Shown here one piece after another: positions 35,652 to 44,141 of a DNA stretch of 64,000 nucleotides. The notes below the pieces were generated by a model. The model was not told where the DNA came from and searched no databases. It worked only from the letters and a program-made list of their open reading frames with translations. Position 1 is the stretch's first letter, and the number at the start of each line of letters is the position of its first letter. Source of the DNA: Crossiella cryophila. Lineage in GTDB: Bacteria; Actinomycetota; Actinomycetes; Mycobacteriales; Pseudonocardiaceae. Position numbers and translations under genes: made by a program. The stretch covers positions 806,001 through 870,000 of the forward strand of contig NZ_JACHMH010000001.1 of assembly GCF_014204915.1 (NCBI RefSeq). Direction: 5' to 3'.

Positions 35652-35683
35652 GGAATTTCGTTCGTAAGGACCCTTGCCAAAGC
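35652..35683 (+). promoter_or_regulatory. Element shared with the second GH2 gene (copy 1)
   Basis: This 32-bp stretch matches 38529-38560 at 23 of 32 positions without gaps. The shared core is AATTT, TTCGT, AGGA and CTTG at the same spacing. It lies 73 bp before the first GH2 start, in the region shared with the divergent beta-helix gene. Probably an operator or promoter for substrate-dependent co-expression. Confidence 0.5.
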
Positions 35684-35755
35684 AGGCGTTGACCAGCAAG
35701 AGTTTCCTGGGAAAGCCCCATCCAGCCGCCGCCATGTGGTTGCCGGGAGCGTTCA

Positions 35756-38449
35756 ATGACCAGACGTCGTGCCCCGTGGCTGGCGGGAGCCGTCAGCCTC
35801 GCCCTCCTCCTGTCCGCGATACCGGGCGCCAACGCCGCCCCAGAGCCCGCCGCCGGACCGACCTACCAGCTCGGCGCGACCCCGGCGGCCCCCGCCCGCG
35901 CCGCGCAGACCACCACCATCCCGGACTGGCGGTTGCAGTCCTCGGCGGTGGCCACCGGCACCGGGGCGGCGATCTCCGCGCCGGGCTTCAACGACAGCTC
36001 CTGGTACGCGGTGCCCAAGCGGTCCACCGTGCTGGCCGGTCTGATCGCCAACAACAAGTACGGCGACGTCAACTTCGGCAACAACCTGCAGAAGGCCAAC
36101 CGCAACGACTTCCTGGTGCCCTGGTGGTACCGGCGGTCCTTCACCGCGGACCCCGCGCCCGGCACGCACACCTTCCTCAAGCTCAACGGCGGGGTGATCT
36201 CCCGCGGCGAGGTGTGGCTCAACGGCACCAAGATCGCGGGCACGGACACCGTGATCGGCGCCTACCCGACCTATGAGTTCGACGTGACCTCGTTGCTCCG
36301 CAAGGGTGACAACGCGCTGGCCATCCGCGCGAACTCGGCTGACCAGGACCGCGATCTGATCATCCACTTCATCGACTGGGCGCAGCTGCCCGCCGACCGC
36401 AACCAGGGCATCTTCCGCGATGTCCAGCTCGCGGCCAGCGGCGCGGTGTCCCTGCGCGACCTGCGGGTGGACACCGACCTGCCGCTGCCCAGCCTGAACC
36501 ACGCCGACATCACGGTGAAGGTCAACGCGCGCAACAACACCAACGCGCCGGTCACCGCCGAGGTCAGCGGCACCGCGGGCAACGTGGGCTTCCGGCAGAC
36601 GGTCTCGCTGGCGGCCAAGGAGACCAAGACGGTCAGCTTCACCCCTGCCAACACCGTTGGCCTGCGCTTCCTCAACCCGCAGGTGTGGTGGCCGTTCCAG
36701 ATGGGCGGCCAGCCGATGTACGACGCGGCGCTGTCCGCAGCCGTGAACGGCACGGTCGCCGACACCGCGAAGACCAGCTTCGGCGTGCGCGAGGTCAGCT
36801 CCCGGCTGAACAAGGGCGGCCGGGAGTTCTCGGTCAACGGCAAGCCGTTCCTGGTCCGCGGTGGCGGCTGGGCCTCGGACCTGTTCCTGCGCACCGACCT
36901 GCGTTACCTGCAGGACCAGATGAACCTGGTGCGCAGCATGGGCATGAACACCATCCGGCTGGAGGGCAAGCCGGAGAACGACGAGTTCTACGACATGGCC
37001 GACCGGGCCGGGGTCATGCTGATCACCGGCTGGGAATGCTGCTCGAAGTGGGAGAAGTACAGCTCCTTCACCGCGGAGGACAACCGGGTCGCCGGTGAGT
37101 CGGCCGAGGACGAGGCCAAGCGGATCCGCAACCACCCGAGCATGCTGGCGTTCATGATCGGCAGTGACGCGGCGCCCGGCGCGGGGCTGGAGAAGATCTA
37201 CCTGGACGCGCTCAACCGCGCCGAGTGGAAGCAGCCGGTGATCTCCTCGGCCAAGGCGCTCAGCTCGCCGCAGCTGGGCAGCCCCGGCATGAAGATGGAC
37301 GGTCCTTACTGGTGGGAGCCGCCGAACTACTGGTACAACGAGCAGCTCGGCGGGGCGGCCGGGTTCGCCTCCGAGATCGGGCCCGGCCCGACCATCCCGG
37401 AGATGGACGAGCTGAAGAAGTTCCTGCCGCAGGGCGACATCAACAAGCTCACCGACTACAACGCCACCCAGTACCACCTGTCCCGCTCGGACACCTTCAA
37501 CAAGCTGACCTTCTGGGGCACCGCGCTGGACGGCCGCTACGGCAAACCGGCCAACGCCGCCGAGGTGGTGAAGAAGGCCCAGCTGGCCAACTACGAGACC
37601 AACCGGGCCCAGTTCGAGGCATTCGGCCGGGACTGGTCGGACACCAACAAACCGGCCACCGGCGTCATCTACTGGATGCTCAACAACGCCTGGCCGACCA
37701 TGTACTGGCACCTCTACGACTACTACCTGGCCACCGGCGGCTCCTACTTCGGCGCCAAGACCGCGTTGCGGCCACTGCACGTGCAGTACTCCTACGACGA
37801 CAAGTCGATCGCGGTGGTCAACACCGGACTGGCCGACGTGCCGGGGCTTTCGGTGCAGGCCACCGTGTTCAACCTGGACGGCACGGTCAAGGCCGATGAG
37901 ACCCGGCCGGTCAGCGCCAAGGCCAACGGTTCGGTGCGGGCGGGCAACCTGCCGCAGCCGAGCGGGCTGTCCACCACCTACTTCACCCGGCTGCTGCTCA
38001 AGGACGGCAGCGGCAAGGTGTTGGACCGCAACGTGTACTGGCTCTCCACCAAGGCCGACACGCTCAACTACGGCAGCTCCACCTGGTACCACACGCCGCA
38101 GTCCGGCTACGCCGATCTCAAGGGGCTGAACAACCTGGCCGCGGCCAGCGTGCAGTCCTCGGCGAAGTCCACTGTGGACGGTGAGAACACGAAGACCACG
38201 GTGACGCTGACCAACAACTCCAGCGGCAAGCAGGTCGGTTTCTTCGTGCGCGCCAACATCCGCAAGGGCGCGGGCGGGCCCGAGGTGCTGCCGACGGACT
38301 GGAGCGACAACTACGTCACGCTGTGGCCCGGCGAGACGCTGACCCTCACCGGCACCTATCGCACCGCGGACCTGGGTGGCGCGACGCCGAGTGTGGAGAT
38401 CAACGGTCACAACGTGGCCAAGCAGGTGTTGCCCGCGCCGATCCGGTAG
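35756..38449 (+). CDS. Secreted GH2 exo-beta-D-glucosaminidase-like enzyme (CsxA type)
   Basis: Exported glycoside hydrolase of 897 residues. The signal peptide runs to about residue 27 (LLLSAIPGANA). A GH2 sugar-binding domain (LKLNGGVISRGEVWLNG), an Ig-like domain and the TIM barrel follow. Instead of the usual NE acid/base motif it has FMIGSDAAPG with Asp471, and the nucleophile is Glu540 in GFASEIGPGPTIPE. This Asp/Glu pair and spacing is the hallmark of the chitosan-degrading CsxA subgroup (Asp469/Glu541 in the Amycolatopsis enzyme, from memory). Two more beta-sandwich domains complete it. GGGAG precedes the ATG. Likely action: release of glucosamine from chitosan ends. Confidence 0.9.
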   Translation: MTRRRAPWLAGAVSLALLLSAIPGANAAPEPAAGPTYQLGATPAAPARAAQTTTIPDWRLQSSAVATGTGAAISAPGFNDSSWYAVPKRSTVLAGLIANNKYGDVNFGNNLQKANRNDFLVPWWYRRSFTADPAPGTHTFLKLNGGVISRGEVWLNGTKIAGTDTVIGAYPTYEFDVTSLLRKGDNALAIRANSADQDRDLIIHFIDWAQLPADRNQGIFRDVQLAASGAVSLRDLRVDTDLPLPSLNHADITVKVNARNNTNAPVTAEVSGTAGNVGFRQTVSLAAKETKTVSFTPANTVGLRFLNPQVWWPFQMGGQPMYDAALSAAVNGTVADTAKTSFGVREVSSRLNKGGREFSVNGKPFLVRGGGWASDLFLRTDLRYLQDQMNLVRSMGMNTIRLEGKPENDEFYDMADRAGVMLITGWECCSKWEKYSSFTAEDNRVAGESAEDEAKRIRNHPSMLAFMIGSDAAPGAGLEKIYLDALNRAEWKQPVISSAKALSSPQLGSPGMKMDGPYWWEPPNYWYNEQLGGAAGFASEIGPGPTIPEMDELKKFLPQGDINKLTDYNATQYHLSRSDTFNKLTFWGTALDGRYGKPANAAEVVKKAQLANYETNRAQFEAFGRDWSDTNKPATGVIYWMLNNAWPTMYWHLYDYYLATGGSYFGAKTALRPLHVQYSYDDKSIAVVNTGLADVPGLSVQATVFNLDGTVKADETRPVSAKANGSVRAGNLPQPSGLSTTYFTRLLLKDGSGKVLDRNVYWLSTKADTLNYGSSTWYHTPQSGYADLKGLNNLAAASVQSSAKSTVDGENTKTTVTLTNNSSGKQVGFFVRANIRKGAGGPEVLPTDWSDNYVTLWPGETLTLTGTYRTADLGGATPSVEINGHNVAKQVLPAPIR

Positions 38450-38463
38450 CGGACAGGTAGGAC

Positions 38464-38510
38464 CTGAGGGCGGCTCTCCCGGGTACAGGGCTCCGGAGGG
38501 CCGCCCTCGG
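38464..38510 (+). terminator. Hairpin terminator after the first GH2 gene
   Basis: The arms 38466-38479 (GAGGGCGGCTCTCC) and 38495-38508 (GGAGGGCCGCCCTC) form a 14-bp stem with one wobble pair, 16 bp after the stop. The second GH2 gene therefore probably has its own promoter. Confidence 0.6.
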
Positions 38511-38528
38511 CCTGCGCCAGGTTGGTTA

Positions 38529-38560
38529 GAAATTTGCTTCGTTAGGAGTCTTGTCGAAAC
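38529..38560 (+). promoter_or_regulatory. Element shared with the first GH2 gene (copy 2)
   Basis: Counterpart of 35652-35683 (23 of 32 identical). It lies inside a larger inverted repeat, GTTGGTTA (38521-38528) and TAACCAAC (38565-38572), 28 bp before the ATG at 38588. Candidate operator of the second GH2 gene. Confidence 0.5.
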
Positions 38561-38587
38561 TGGGTAACCAACGGCAGAGTGCCGGAC

Positions 38588-41137
38588 ATGCGCCTGCCGC
38601 CACTGGTTCTCGGGATCGCCCTCGCCCTGTGCGCCTCGCTGACCCCGGCCGTGGCCGACCCGGTGCCCGATCCCGGGCTGACCGTGGCCGGACCCGGTAC
38701 GACCGTGGTGCCGGACTGGCGGATGCAGACCTCGGCCAAGGCCGGGCTGGACGGCTCGCTGATCTCCAGCCCCCGGCACGGCGACCGCGGCTGGCTGACC
38801 GTGCCAGCGCGCTCCACCGTGATGGCCGGGCTGATCGCGAACCGGCGCTATCCGGATCTGAACTACTCCACCAACCTGCGGGACGCGGTGAACCCGGCCG
38901 ATTTCAGCGTGCCGTGGTGGTACCGGCGGGAGTTCCTGGCCTTACCGCAGCCGGGCAGGCACACCGTGCTGCGGCTCAACGGCGGGGTGATCTCGCGCGG
39001 GGAGCTGTGGCTCAACGGGGTGCGGCTGGGCGAGACCGCGGGGGCCTACCCGCGCGCGGAGTTCGACCTGACCGGGCTGCTGCGGCCGGGGCACAACGCG
39101 CTGGCGATCAAGGCCATGCCCGCCGACCCGTTCCGCGATTTCACGGTGAGCTTCCTGGACTGGAGCCCGCCGGCGCCGGACAACAACATGGGTATCTGGC
39201 GGGATATCAGCCTGGTGACCTCGGGCGCGGTCTCGGTGGCCGAGCCCAGGGTGGTCACCGCGCTGGAACCCGATCTCAGCGCGGCCAGGCTGACCGTGAA
39301 GGCCGCCGTGCGCAACCACTCCGACCAGCCACAACGCCGTACGGTGAGCGCCGCGATCGGCGGCGACCGGCTGCGGCAGCAGGTCGAGCTGGCGCCGGGG
39401 GAGAGCACGGTCGTGACCTTCCCCGAGCTGCGGGTGGACCGGCCCAGGGTGTGGTGGCCCGCGCAGTTCGGCGAGCAGCCGCTGTACCGGCTGACCGTGT
39501 CCGCGGGTGATTCGACGGCGAGCACCGACTTCGGCATCCGGGACGTGCGTTCCGAGCTGACCCCGCAGGGGCAGCGGAAGTTCCTGGTCAACTTCAAGCC
39601 GTTCCTGGTGCGCGGCGGCGGCTGGGCCTCGGACCTGTTCCTGCGGGCCCAGCCGCGGCGGCTGGCCGAGGAGCTGAAGCACGTGCGCGATCTCGGTGTG
39701 AACACGCTGCGGCTGGAGGGCAAGCAGGAGGACCACGAGCTGCTGGAACTGGCCGACCGGTTCGGGATCATGCTGCTGCCGGGCTGGGAGTGCTGCACCA
39801 AGTGGGAGAAGTACAGCACCTGGACCGAGGAGGACTACCGGATCGCCGGGGCCTCCACCGCGGCCGAGGCGGCCCGGCTGGTCAACCACCCGAGCATCCT
39901 GGGCTTTTTCATCGGCAGTGACAACGCGGCCACCGCCAGGGTCGAGCAGACCTACCTGGACGCCCTGCGCGCGGCCGACTTCACCGCGCCGATCCTGCCA
40001 TCGGCCGCGGCCAAGAGCACCCCGCAGCTGGGCAAGTCCGGGATGAAGATGGACGGGCCGTACTGGTGGATCCCGCCGAACTACTGGTACCAGGACAAAC
40101 TCGGCGGCGCGGCCGGGTTCGCCTCCGAGGTCGGGTCAGGGCCGATGATCCCGGAGCTGGCCAGCCTGCGGAAGTTCCTGACCCCGCAGGAGATCGACGA
40201 CCTCTGGCGGTTGCCGACCAAACCGCACTACCACCTGGCCAAGAAGGAAGTGTTCGCCACACTGAGCCTGTTCGCGGACGCGCTGGCCAAGCGGTACGGC
40301 CAGCCCAAGGACCTGGCCGACTTCCTGCGCAAGGCCCAGCTGGCCAACTACGAGGGCAACCGGGCCCAGTTCGAGGCATACGGCCGGGACTTCGCCGATC
40401 CGGCCAACCCGGCCACCGGCGTCATCTACTGGATGATCAACAACGCCTGGCCGACGCTGTACTGGCACCTGTGGGACCACAACCTGGACGCGGCGGGCTC
40501 CTACTTCGGCGCGAAGAAGGCGTTGCGGCCACTGCACGTGCAGTACTCCTACGACGACCGCTCGGTGGTGCTGGCCGGCACCGGGCTGGTTGATGTGCCT
40601 GGGCTGAAGGTCCGGGCCACCGCGACCACCGTGGACGGCCGGGTGCTGGCCGAGCAGACGGTCACCGCCACCGCGCCGGCCAACTCCTCGGCCAGGGTGC
40701 TCACGCTGCCGGAGATCACCGGGTTCAAGGGCACCTACCTGGTGCGACTGCTGCTGGAACGGGACGGCGTGGAGATCGACCGGAACGTCTACTGGCTGTC
40801 CACCAGCGCCGATGTGCTCGACTTCACCAGGTCCACCTGGTGGCACACGCCGGTCACCGGCTCGGCCGATCTCACCGGGTTGCAGGACCTGCCGATGACC
40901 TCGGTGCGGCACAGTGCGCACCGGGTGCCGGGCGGGGCCGAGGTGCGGCTGCACAACACCTCCGGCACGGTCGCGCTGGCGATCAAGGCCAGTCTGGACG
41001 GGGTGCGCGGCCCGGTCCGGTGGTCGGACAACTACGTGACGTTGTGGCCGGGTGAGTCGATCACCCTGCGCGCGGAGTACGACGGCGGTGGCGGGCTGCC
41101 GCCGGTCCGGCTGGGTGGGTTCAATGTGGGCGGCTAA
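38588..41137 (+). CDS. Second secreted GH2 exo-beta-D-glucosaminidase-like enzyme
   Basis: Paralog of the preceding gene, 849 residues, with the same domain order. The signal peptide is LPPLVLGIALALCASLTPAVA. The CsxA-type catalytic pair is Asp445 in GFFIGSDNAATA and Glu514 in GFASEVGSGPMIPE. RGGGWASDLFLR and GWECCTKWEKYS are shared almost exactly with the first copy. A GTG at 38579 is an alternative start. The linker after the signal peptide and the loop around GSD differ (DNAATAR against DAAPGAG), so the two may prefer different chain ends or acetylation patterns. It was produced by an old tandem duplication. Confidence 0.9.
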   Translation: MRLPPLVLGIALALCASLTPAVADPVPDPGLTVAGPGTTVVPDWRMQTSAKAGLDGSLISSPRHGDRGWLTVPARSTVMAGLIANRRYPDLNYSTNLRDAVNPADFSVPWWYRREFLALPQPGRHTVLRLNGGVISRGELWLNGVRLGETAGAYPRAEFDLTGLLRPGHNALAIKAMPADPFRDFTVSFLDWSPPAPDNNMGIWRDISLVTSGAVSVAEPRVVTALEPDLSAARLTVKAAVRNHSDQPQRRTVSAAIGGDRLRQQVELAPGESTVVTFPELRVDRPRVWWPAQFGEQPLYRLTVSAGDSTASTDFGIRDVRSELTPQGQRKFLVNFKPFLVRGGGWASDLFLRAQPRRLAEELKHVRDLGVNTLRLEGKQEDHELLELADRFGIMLLPGWECCTKWEKYSTWTEEDYRIAGASTAAEAARLVNHPSILGFFIGSDNAATARVEQTYLDALRAADFTAPILPSAAAKSTPQLGKSGMKMDGPYWWIPPNYWYQDKLGGAAGFASEVGSGPMIPELASLRKFLTPQEIDDLWRLPTKPHYHLAKKEVFATLSLFADALAKRYGQPKDLADFLRKAQLANYEGNRAQFEAYGRDFADPANPATGVIYWMINNAWPTLYWHLWDHNLDAAGSYFGAKKALRPLHVQYSYDDRSVVLAGTGLVDVPGLKVRATATTVDGRVLAEQTVTATAPANSSARVLTLPEITGFKGTYLVRLLLERDGVEIDRNVYWLSTSADVLDFTRSTWWHTPVTGSADLTGLQDLPMTSVRHSAHRVPGGAEVRLHNTSGTVALAIKASLDGVRGPVRWSDNYVTLWPGESITLRAEYDGGGGLPPVRLGGFNVGG

Positions 41138-41185
41138 CCGTGTCCGGTCGGGCAGTCGCCGGGGCGGACGCCTAACCTCGGTGGC

Positions 41186-43057
41186 GTGGCCGATCACGAG
41201 CTAGCCATCTCCGGTGGTCCGGGACCGATCGAGGACTACGCCCTGCTGTCCGATCTGCGCACCGCGGCGCTGGTGAGCAAGACCGGGTCGGTGGACTGGT
41301 TGTGCCTGCCCCGGTTCGACTCGCCGTCCTGCTTCGCCCGGCTGCTCGGCGACGAGCAGTCCGGGCACTGGCAGATCGCGCCCACCGGTCCGGTGGAGCA
41401 CACCCACCGGCGCTACCGGGACACCTCGCTGGTGCTGGAGACCGAGTTCCACACCGCCGACGGCTCGGTGCGGCTGATCGACTCGATGCCGCCGCACGAG
41501 AAGAACATGGACGACCAGCCCGCCCTGGTCCGGGTGCTGGAGGGCGTCTCCGGCGAGGTCGAGGTGCGGCTGCGCTGGGTGATCCGGTTCGCCTACGGGG
41601 ACTCGGTGCCCTGGGTGCGCCGGACCGAAGCGCACGGTTCGGAGTGCATCATCGCGGTGGCCGGCCCGCACACCGTGGTGCTGCGCGGCGACCGGCTGCC
41701 CTACCGGGTGGCGGGCGAGCGGGCGCACGAGGCGGTGTTCACCATAGCCGCCGGGCAGCGGCTGGCCTGGATCATGCAGTGGTCCACCTCCTACGAGGCG
41801 GTGGCCGAACCCCTCGATCCGATGCAGGAGACCCAGGACAGCGAGGACTTCTGGCGGGAGTGGGCGGCCAACATCCGCTACGACGGCCCGCACGCCGACG
41901 CGGTGCACCGCTCGCTGGCCACGTTGAAGGCGCTGACCTTCGCGCCCACCGGCGGCATGGTCGCCGCGCCGACCACCTCGCTGCCGGAAACCCTTGGCGG
42001 GGAACGGAACTGGGACTACCGCTACTGCTGGCTGCGCGATGCCACCTTCACCCTGCTGGCGCTGGACAACTTCGGTTGCTCCGGCGAGGCGGTGGCCTGG
42101 CGGAACTGGCTGCTGCGCGCGGTGGCGGGCGATCCGGCCGATGTGCAGATCATGTACGGCATCGACGGCGAGCGGCACCTGATCGAGTGGGAGGCGGACT
42201 GGCTGCCCGGCTACCAGGGCGCCAAGCCGGTGCGGATCGGCAACGCCGCCTACCGCCAGCTCCAGCTCGACGTCTACGGCGAGGTCATGGACGCCCTGCA
42301 CCTGTCCCGCGAGCGCGGGCTGGGTGAGACGCCGGAGTCCTGGGCGTTGCAGCGCGGCATGATGCGGCACCTGGAAACGCTGTGGCAGCAACCGGATTCC
42401 GGGCTGTGGGAGGTGCGAGGGCCGGACCGGCACTTCACCCATTCCCGGGTGATGGTGTGGGTGGCCTTCGACCGGGCGGTGCGCGCGGTGGAACAGCACG
42501 ACCTGCCGGGACCGGTGGCGCGCTGGCGGGAGCTGCGCGACGCGGTGCACGCGGAGGTGCTGGCCAAGGGCTGGAACGCGGAGCTGAACTCCTTCACCCA
42601 GTACTACGGCGGCACCGAACTGGACGCCTCCACCCTGCTCATCCCCGCGGTCGGCTTCCTGCCGGGGGACGACGAGCGGGTGGTCGGCACGGTGCGCGCG
42701 ATCGAGCGGGAACTGAAGAACGGCGACCTGGTCGACCGGTACAGCACCGACAGCGGGAAGTCCGATGTGGACGGTCTGCACGGGCGTGAGGGCTCGTTCC
42801 TGGCCTGCTCGTTCTGGTTCGTGGACGCACTGGCCCTGTCCGGCCGGAGAAATGAGGCAGCTTCCATGTTCGACCGGTTGGTGGCGCTGGCCAACGACGT
42901 CGGCCTGCTGGCCGAGGAGTACGACGCCGCGCACGGCCGGTTCACCGGCAACTTCCCGCAGGCCTTCAGCCACCTCGCGCTGGTCAACAGCGCCGCGGTG
43001 CTCTACGGCGGCCGGACGAGGGACGCCAGGGACCGCACCGACGGGCTCGACGCGTGA
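41186..43057 (+). CDS. GH15 family trehalase (mycobacterial type)
   Basis: Cytosolic (alpha/alpha)6-barrel enzyme of 623 residues related to glucoamylase and to actinobacterial GH15 trehalases. The N-terminal beta-sandwich begins IEDYALLSDLRTAALVSKTGSVDWLCLPRFDSPSCFARLLG. The barrel has PETLGGERNWDYRYCWLRDATFTL near residue 270 and the C-terminal GLLAEEYDAAHGRFTGNFPQAFSHLALV, with a Glu typical of the catalytic base position. It would hydrolyse trehalose to two glucose. GTG at 41186 has no clear ribosome site, and TAACCT lies 8 bases before it, so the mRNA may be leaderless. It overlaps the next gene by four bases. Confidence 0.85.
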   Translation: MADHELAISGGPGPIEDYALLSDLRTAALVSKTGSVDWLCLPRFDSPSCFARLLGDEQSGHWQIAPTGPVEHTHRRYRDTSLVLETEFHTADGSVRLIDSMPPHEKNMDDQPALVRVLEGVSGEVEVRLRWVIRFAYGDSVPWVRRTEAHGSECIIAVAGPHTVVLRGDRLPYRVAGERAHEAVFTIAAGQRLAWIMQWSTSYEAVAEPLDPMQETQDSEDFWREWAANIRYDGPHADAVHRSLATLKALTFAPTGGMVAAPTTSLPETLGGERNWDYRYCWLRDATFTLLALDNFGCSGEAVAWRNWLLRAVAGDPADVQIMYGIDGERHLIEWEADWLPGYQGAKPVRIGNAAYRQLQLDVYGEVMDALHLSRERGLGETPESWALQRGMMRHLETLWQQPDSGLWEVRGPDRHFTHSRVMVWVAFDRAVRAVEQHDLPGPVARWRELRDAVHAEVLAKGWNAELNSFTQYYGGTELDASTLLIPAVGFLPGDDERVVGTVRAIERELKNGDLVDRYSTDSGKSDVDGLHGREGSFLACSFWFVDALALSGRRNEAASMFDRLVALANDVGLLAEEYDAAHGRFTGNFPQAFSHLALVNSAAVLYGGRTRDARDRTDGLDA

Positions 43058-44097
43058 AGGCCGTGGTCGGGGTGCCCGGCGACCCCAGCCGGACCGCCCT
43101 GCGCGAACTCCCCGATCCTGTTGCGGGGCCGGGGGAACTGCTGGTCACCGGGTTGCTGGCCGGGGTGTGCGGCACCGACCGCGAGGTGGTCGAACAGGGC
43201 TACGGCGAACTGCCGCCGGACCGGTCGGAGATGGTGCTGCTGCACGAGTCGCTCGGCCGGGTGCGCACCGCGCCCGACGGCAGCGGCTTCACTCCCGGTG
43301 ACCTGGTGGTGGGCCTGGTGCGACGGCCCGATCCGGAGCCGTGCGGGGCCTGTGCGGACGGGCAGTGGGACTTCTGCCGCAACGGCAAGTACACCGAGCG
43401 CGGCATCAAGGCGCTGGACGGGTACGGCTCGCAGCTGTGGACGGTCGAGCCGGAGTTCGCGGTGCGGCTGGACCCGGCCCTTGGCGAGCTGGGCGTGCTC
43501 ACCGAGCCGACCTCGGTGGTGGCCAAGGTGTGGGACCAGATCGAGCGGATCGGCCTGCGCGGCTACTTCCGCCCGCGCACGGTGCTGATCACCGGGGCCG
43601 GACCGATCGGCCTGCTGGCCGCCCTGCTCGGCGTGCAGCGCGGGCTGGACGTGCACGTGGTGGACCGGATGCGCACCGGCCCCAAGCCGGAACTGGTCTT
43701 CGGCCTGGGCGCCTGGTACCACGCCGACCTGGCCGAGATCAGCTTCGAGCCGGACCTGGTGATCGAGTGCACCGGCGCGCCCGAGGTGGCCTTCGAGGTG
43801 CTGCGCCGCACCTCGCGCAACTCCATCACCGTGCTCACCGGACTGTCCGGTGAGCAGGGTGACCTGCCGCTGCCGGCCGGGCAGATCAACAACGGCATGG
43901 TGCTGCGCAACGGGGTCGTGGTGGGCAGCGTGAACGGCAACCTGCGGCACTACCGGCGGGCCGCGGCCGCGCTGGCCGACAGCGACCGGGACTGGCTGGG
44001 CGCGCTGATCACCCGCAGGGTGACGCTGGCGGACTGGCCGGAAGCGTTGGCGCGCAAGGACGAGGACGTCAAGGTCGTGCTGGACCTGCGGGGCTGA
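43054..44097 (+). CDS. Glucose 1-dehydrogenase-like zinc-type MDR dehydrogenase
   Basis: Medium-chain dehydrogenase of 347 residues in the archaeal-type glucose dehydrogenase group. Catalytic zinc ligands are expected at VCGTDREV and around MVLLHESLGRV. The structural zinc loop is reduced: PEPCGACADGQWDFCRNG holds only three cysteines. LTEPTSVVAKVWDQI and the nucleotide-binding VLITGAGPIGLLAALLG are typical. GTG at 43054 overlaps the trehalase stop (GTGA). The natural reading is oxidation of trehalase-released glucose to gluconolactone. Other aldoses are possible. Confidence 0.85.
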   Translation: MKAVVGVPGDPSRTALRELPDPVAGPGELLVTGLLAGVCGTDREVVEQGYGELPPDRSEMVLLHESLGRVRTAPDGSGFTPGDLVVGLVRRPDPEPCGACADGQWDFCRNGKYTERGIKALDGYGSQLWTVEPEFAVRLDPALGELGVLTEPTSVVAKVWDQIERIGLRGYFRPRTVLITGAGPIGLLAALLGVQRGLDVHVVDRMRTGPKPELVFGLGAWYHADLAEISFEPDLVIECTGAPEVAFEVLRRTSRNSITVLTGLSGEQGDLPLPAGQINNGMVLRNGVVVGSVNGNLRHYRRAAAALADSDRDWLGALITRRVTLADWPEALARKDEDVKVVLDLRG

Positions 44098-44100
44098 GCG

Positions 44101-44136
44101 CGGTGCCGCCGGGGCTGCCCAGTCCCGGCGGCACCG
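44101..44136. terminator. Bidirectional hairpin terminator
   Basis: CGGTGCCGCCGGG (44101-44113) pairs with CCCGGCGGCACCG (44124-44136) over a 10-base loop. It lies between the stop of the dehydrogenase gene and the convergent protease gene. Confidence 0.7.
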
Positions 44137-44141
44137 GCCTT

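Noticed and set aside
35753-38779. A 1008-residue minus-strand open frame opposite the first GH2 gene
   Set aside because: Its composition (Arg/Gly/Val/His-rich, no motifs) is that of an antisense shadow in GC-rich DNA; the plus strand encodes a full GH2 enzyme with signal peptide.
41201-42973. A 590-residue minus-strand open frame opposite the trehalase gene
   Set aside because: Antisense shadow; no domain, signal peptide or ribosome site, while the plus strand has clear GH15 motifs.
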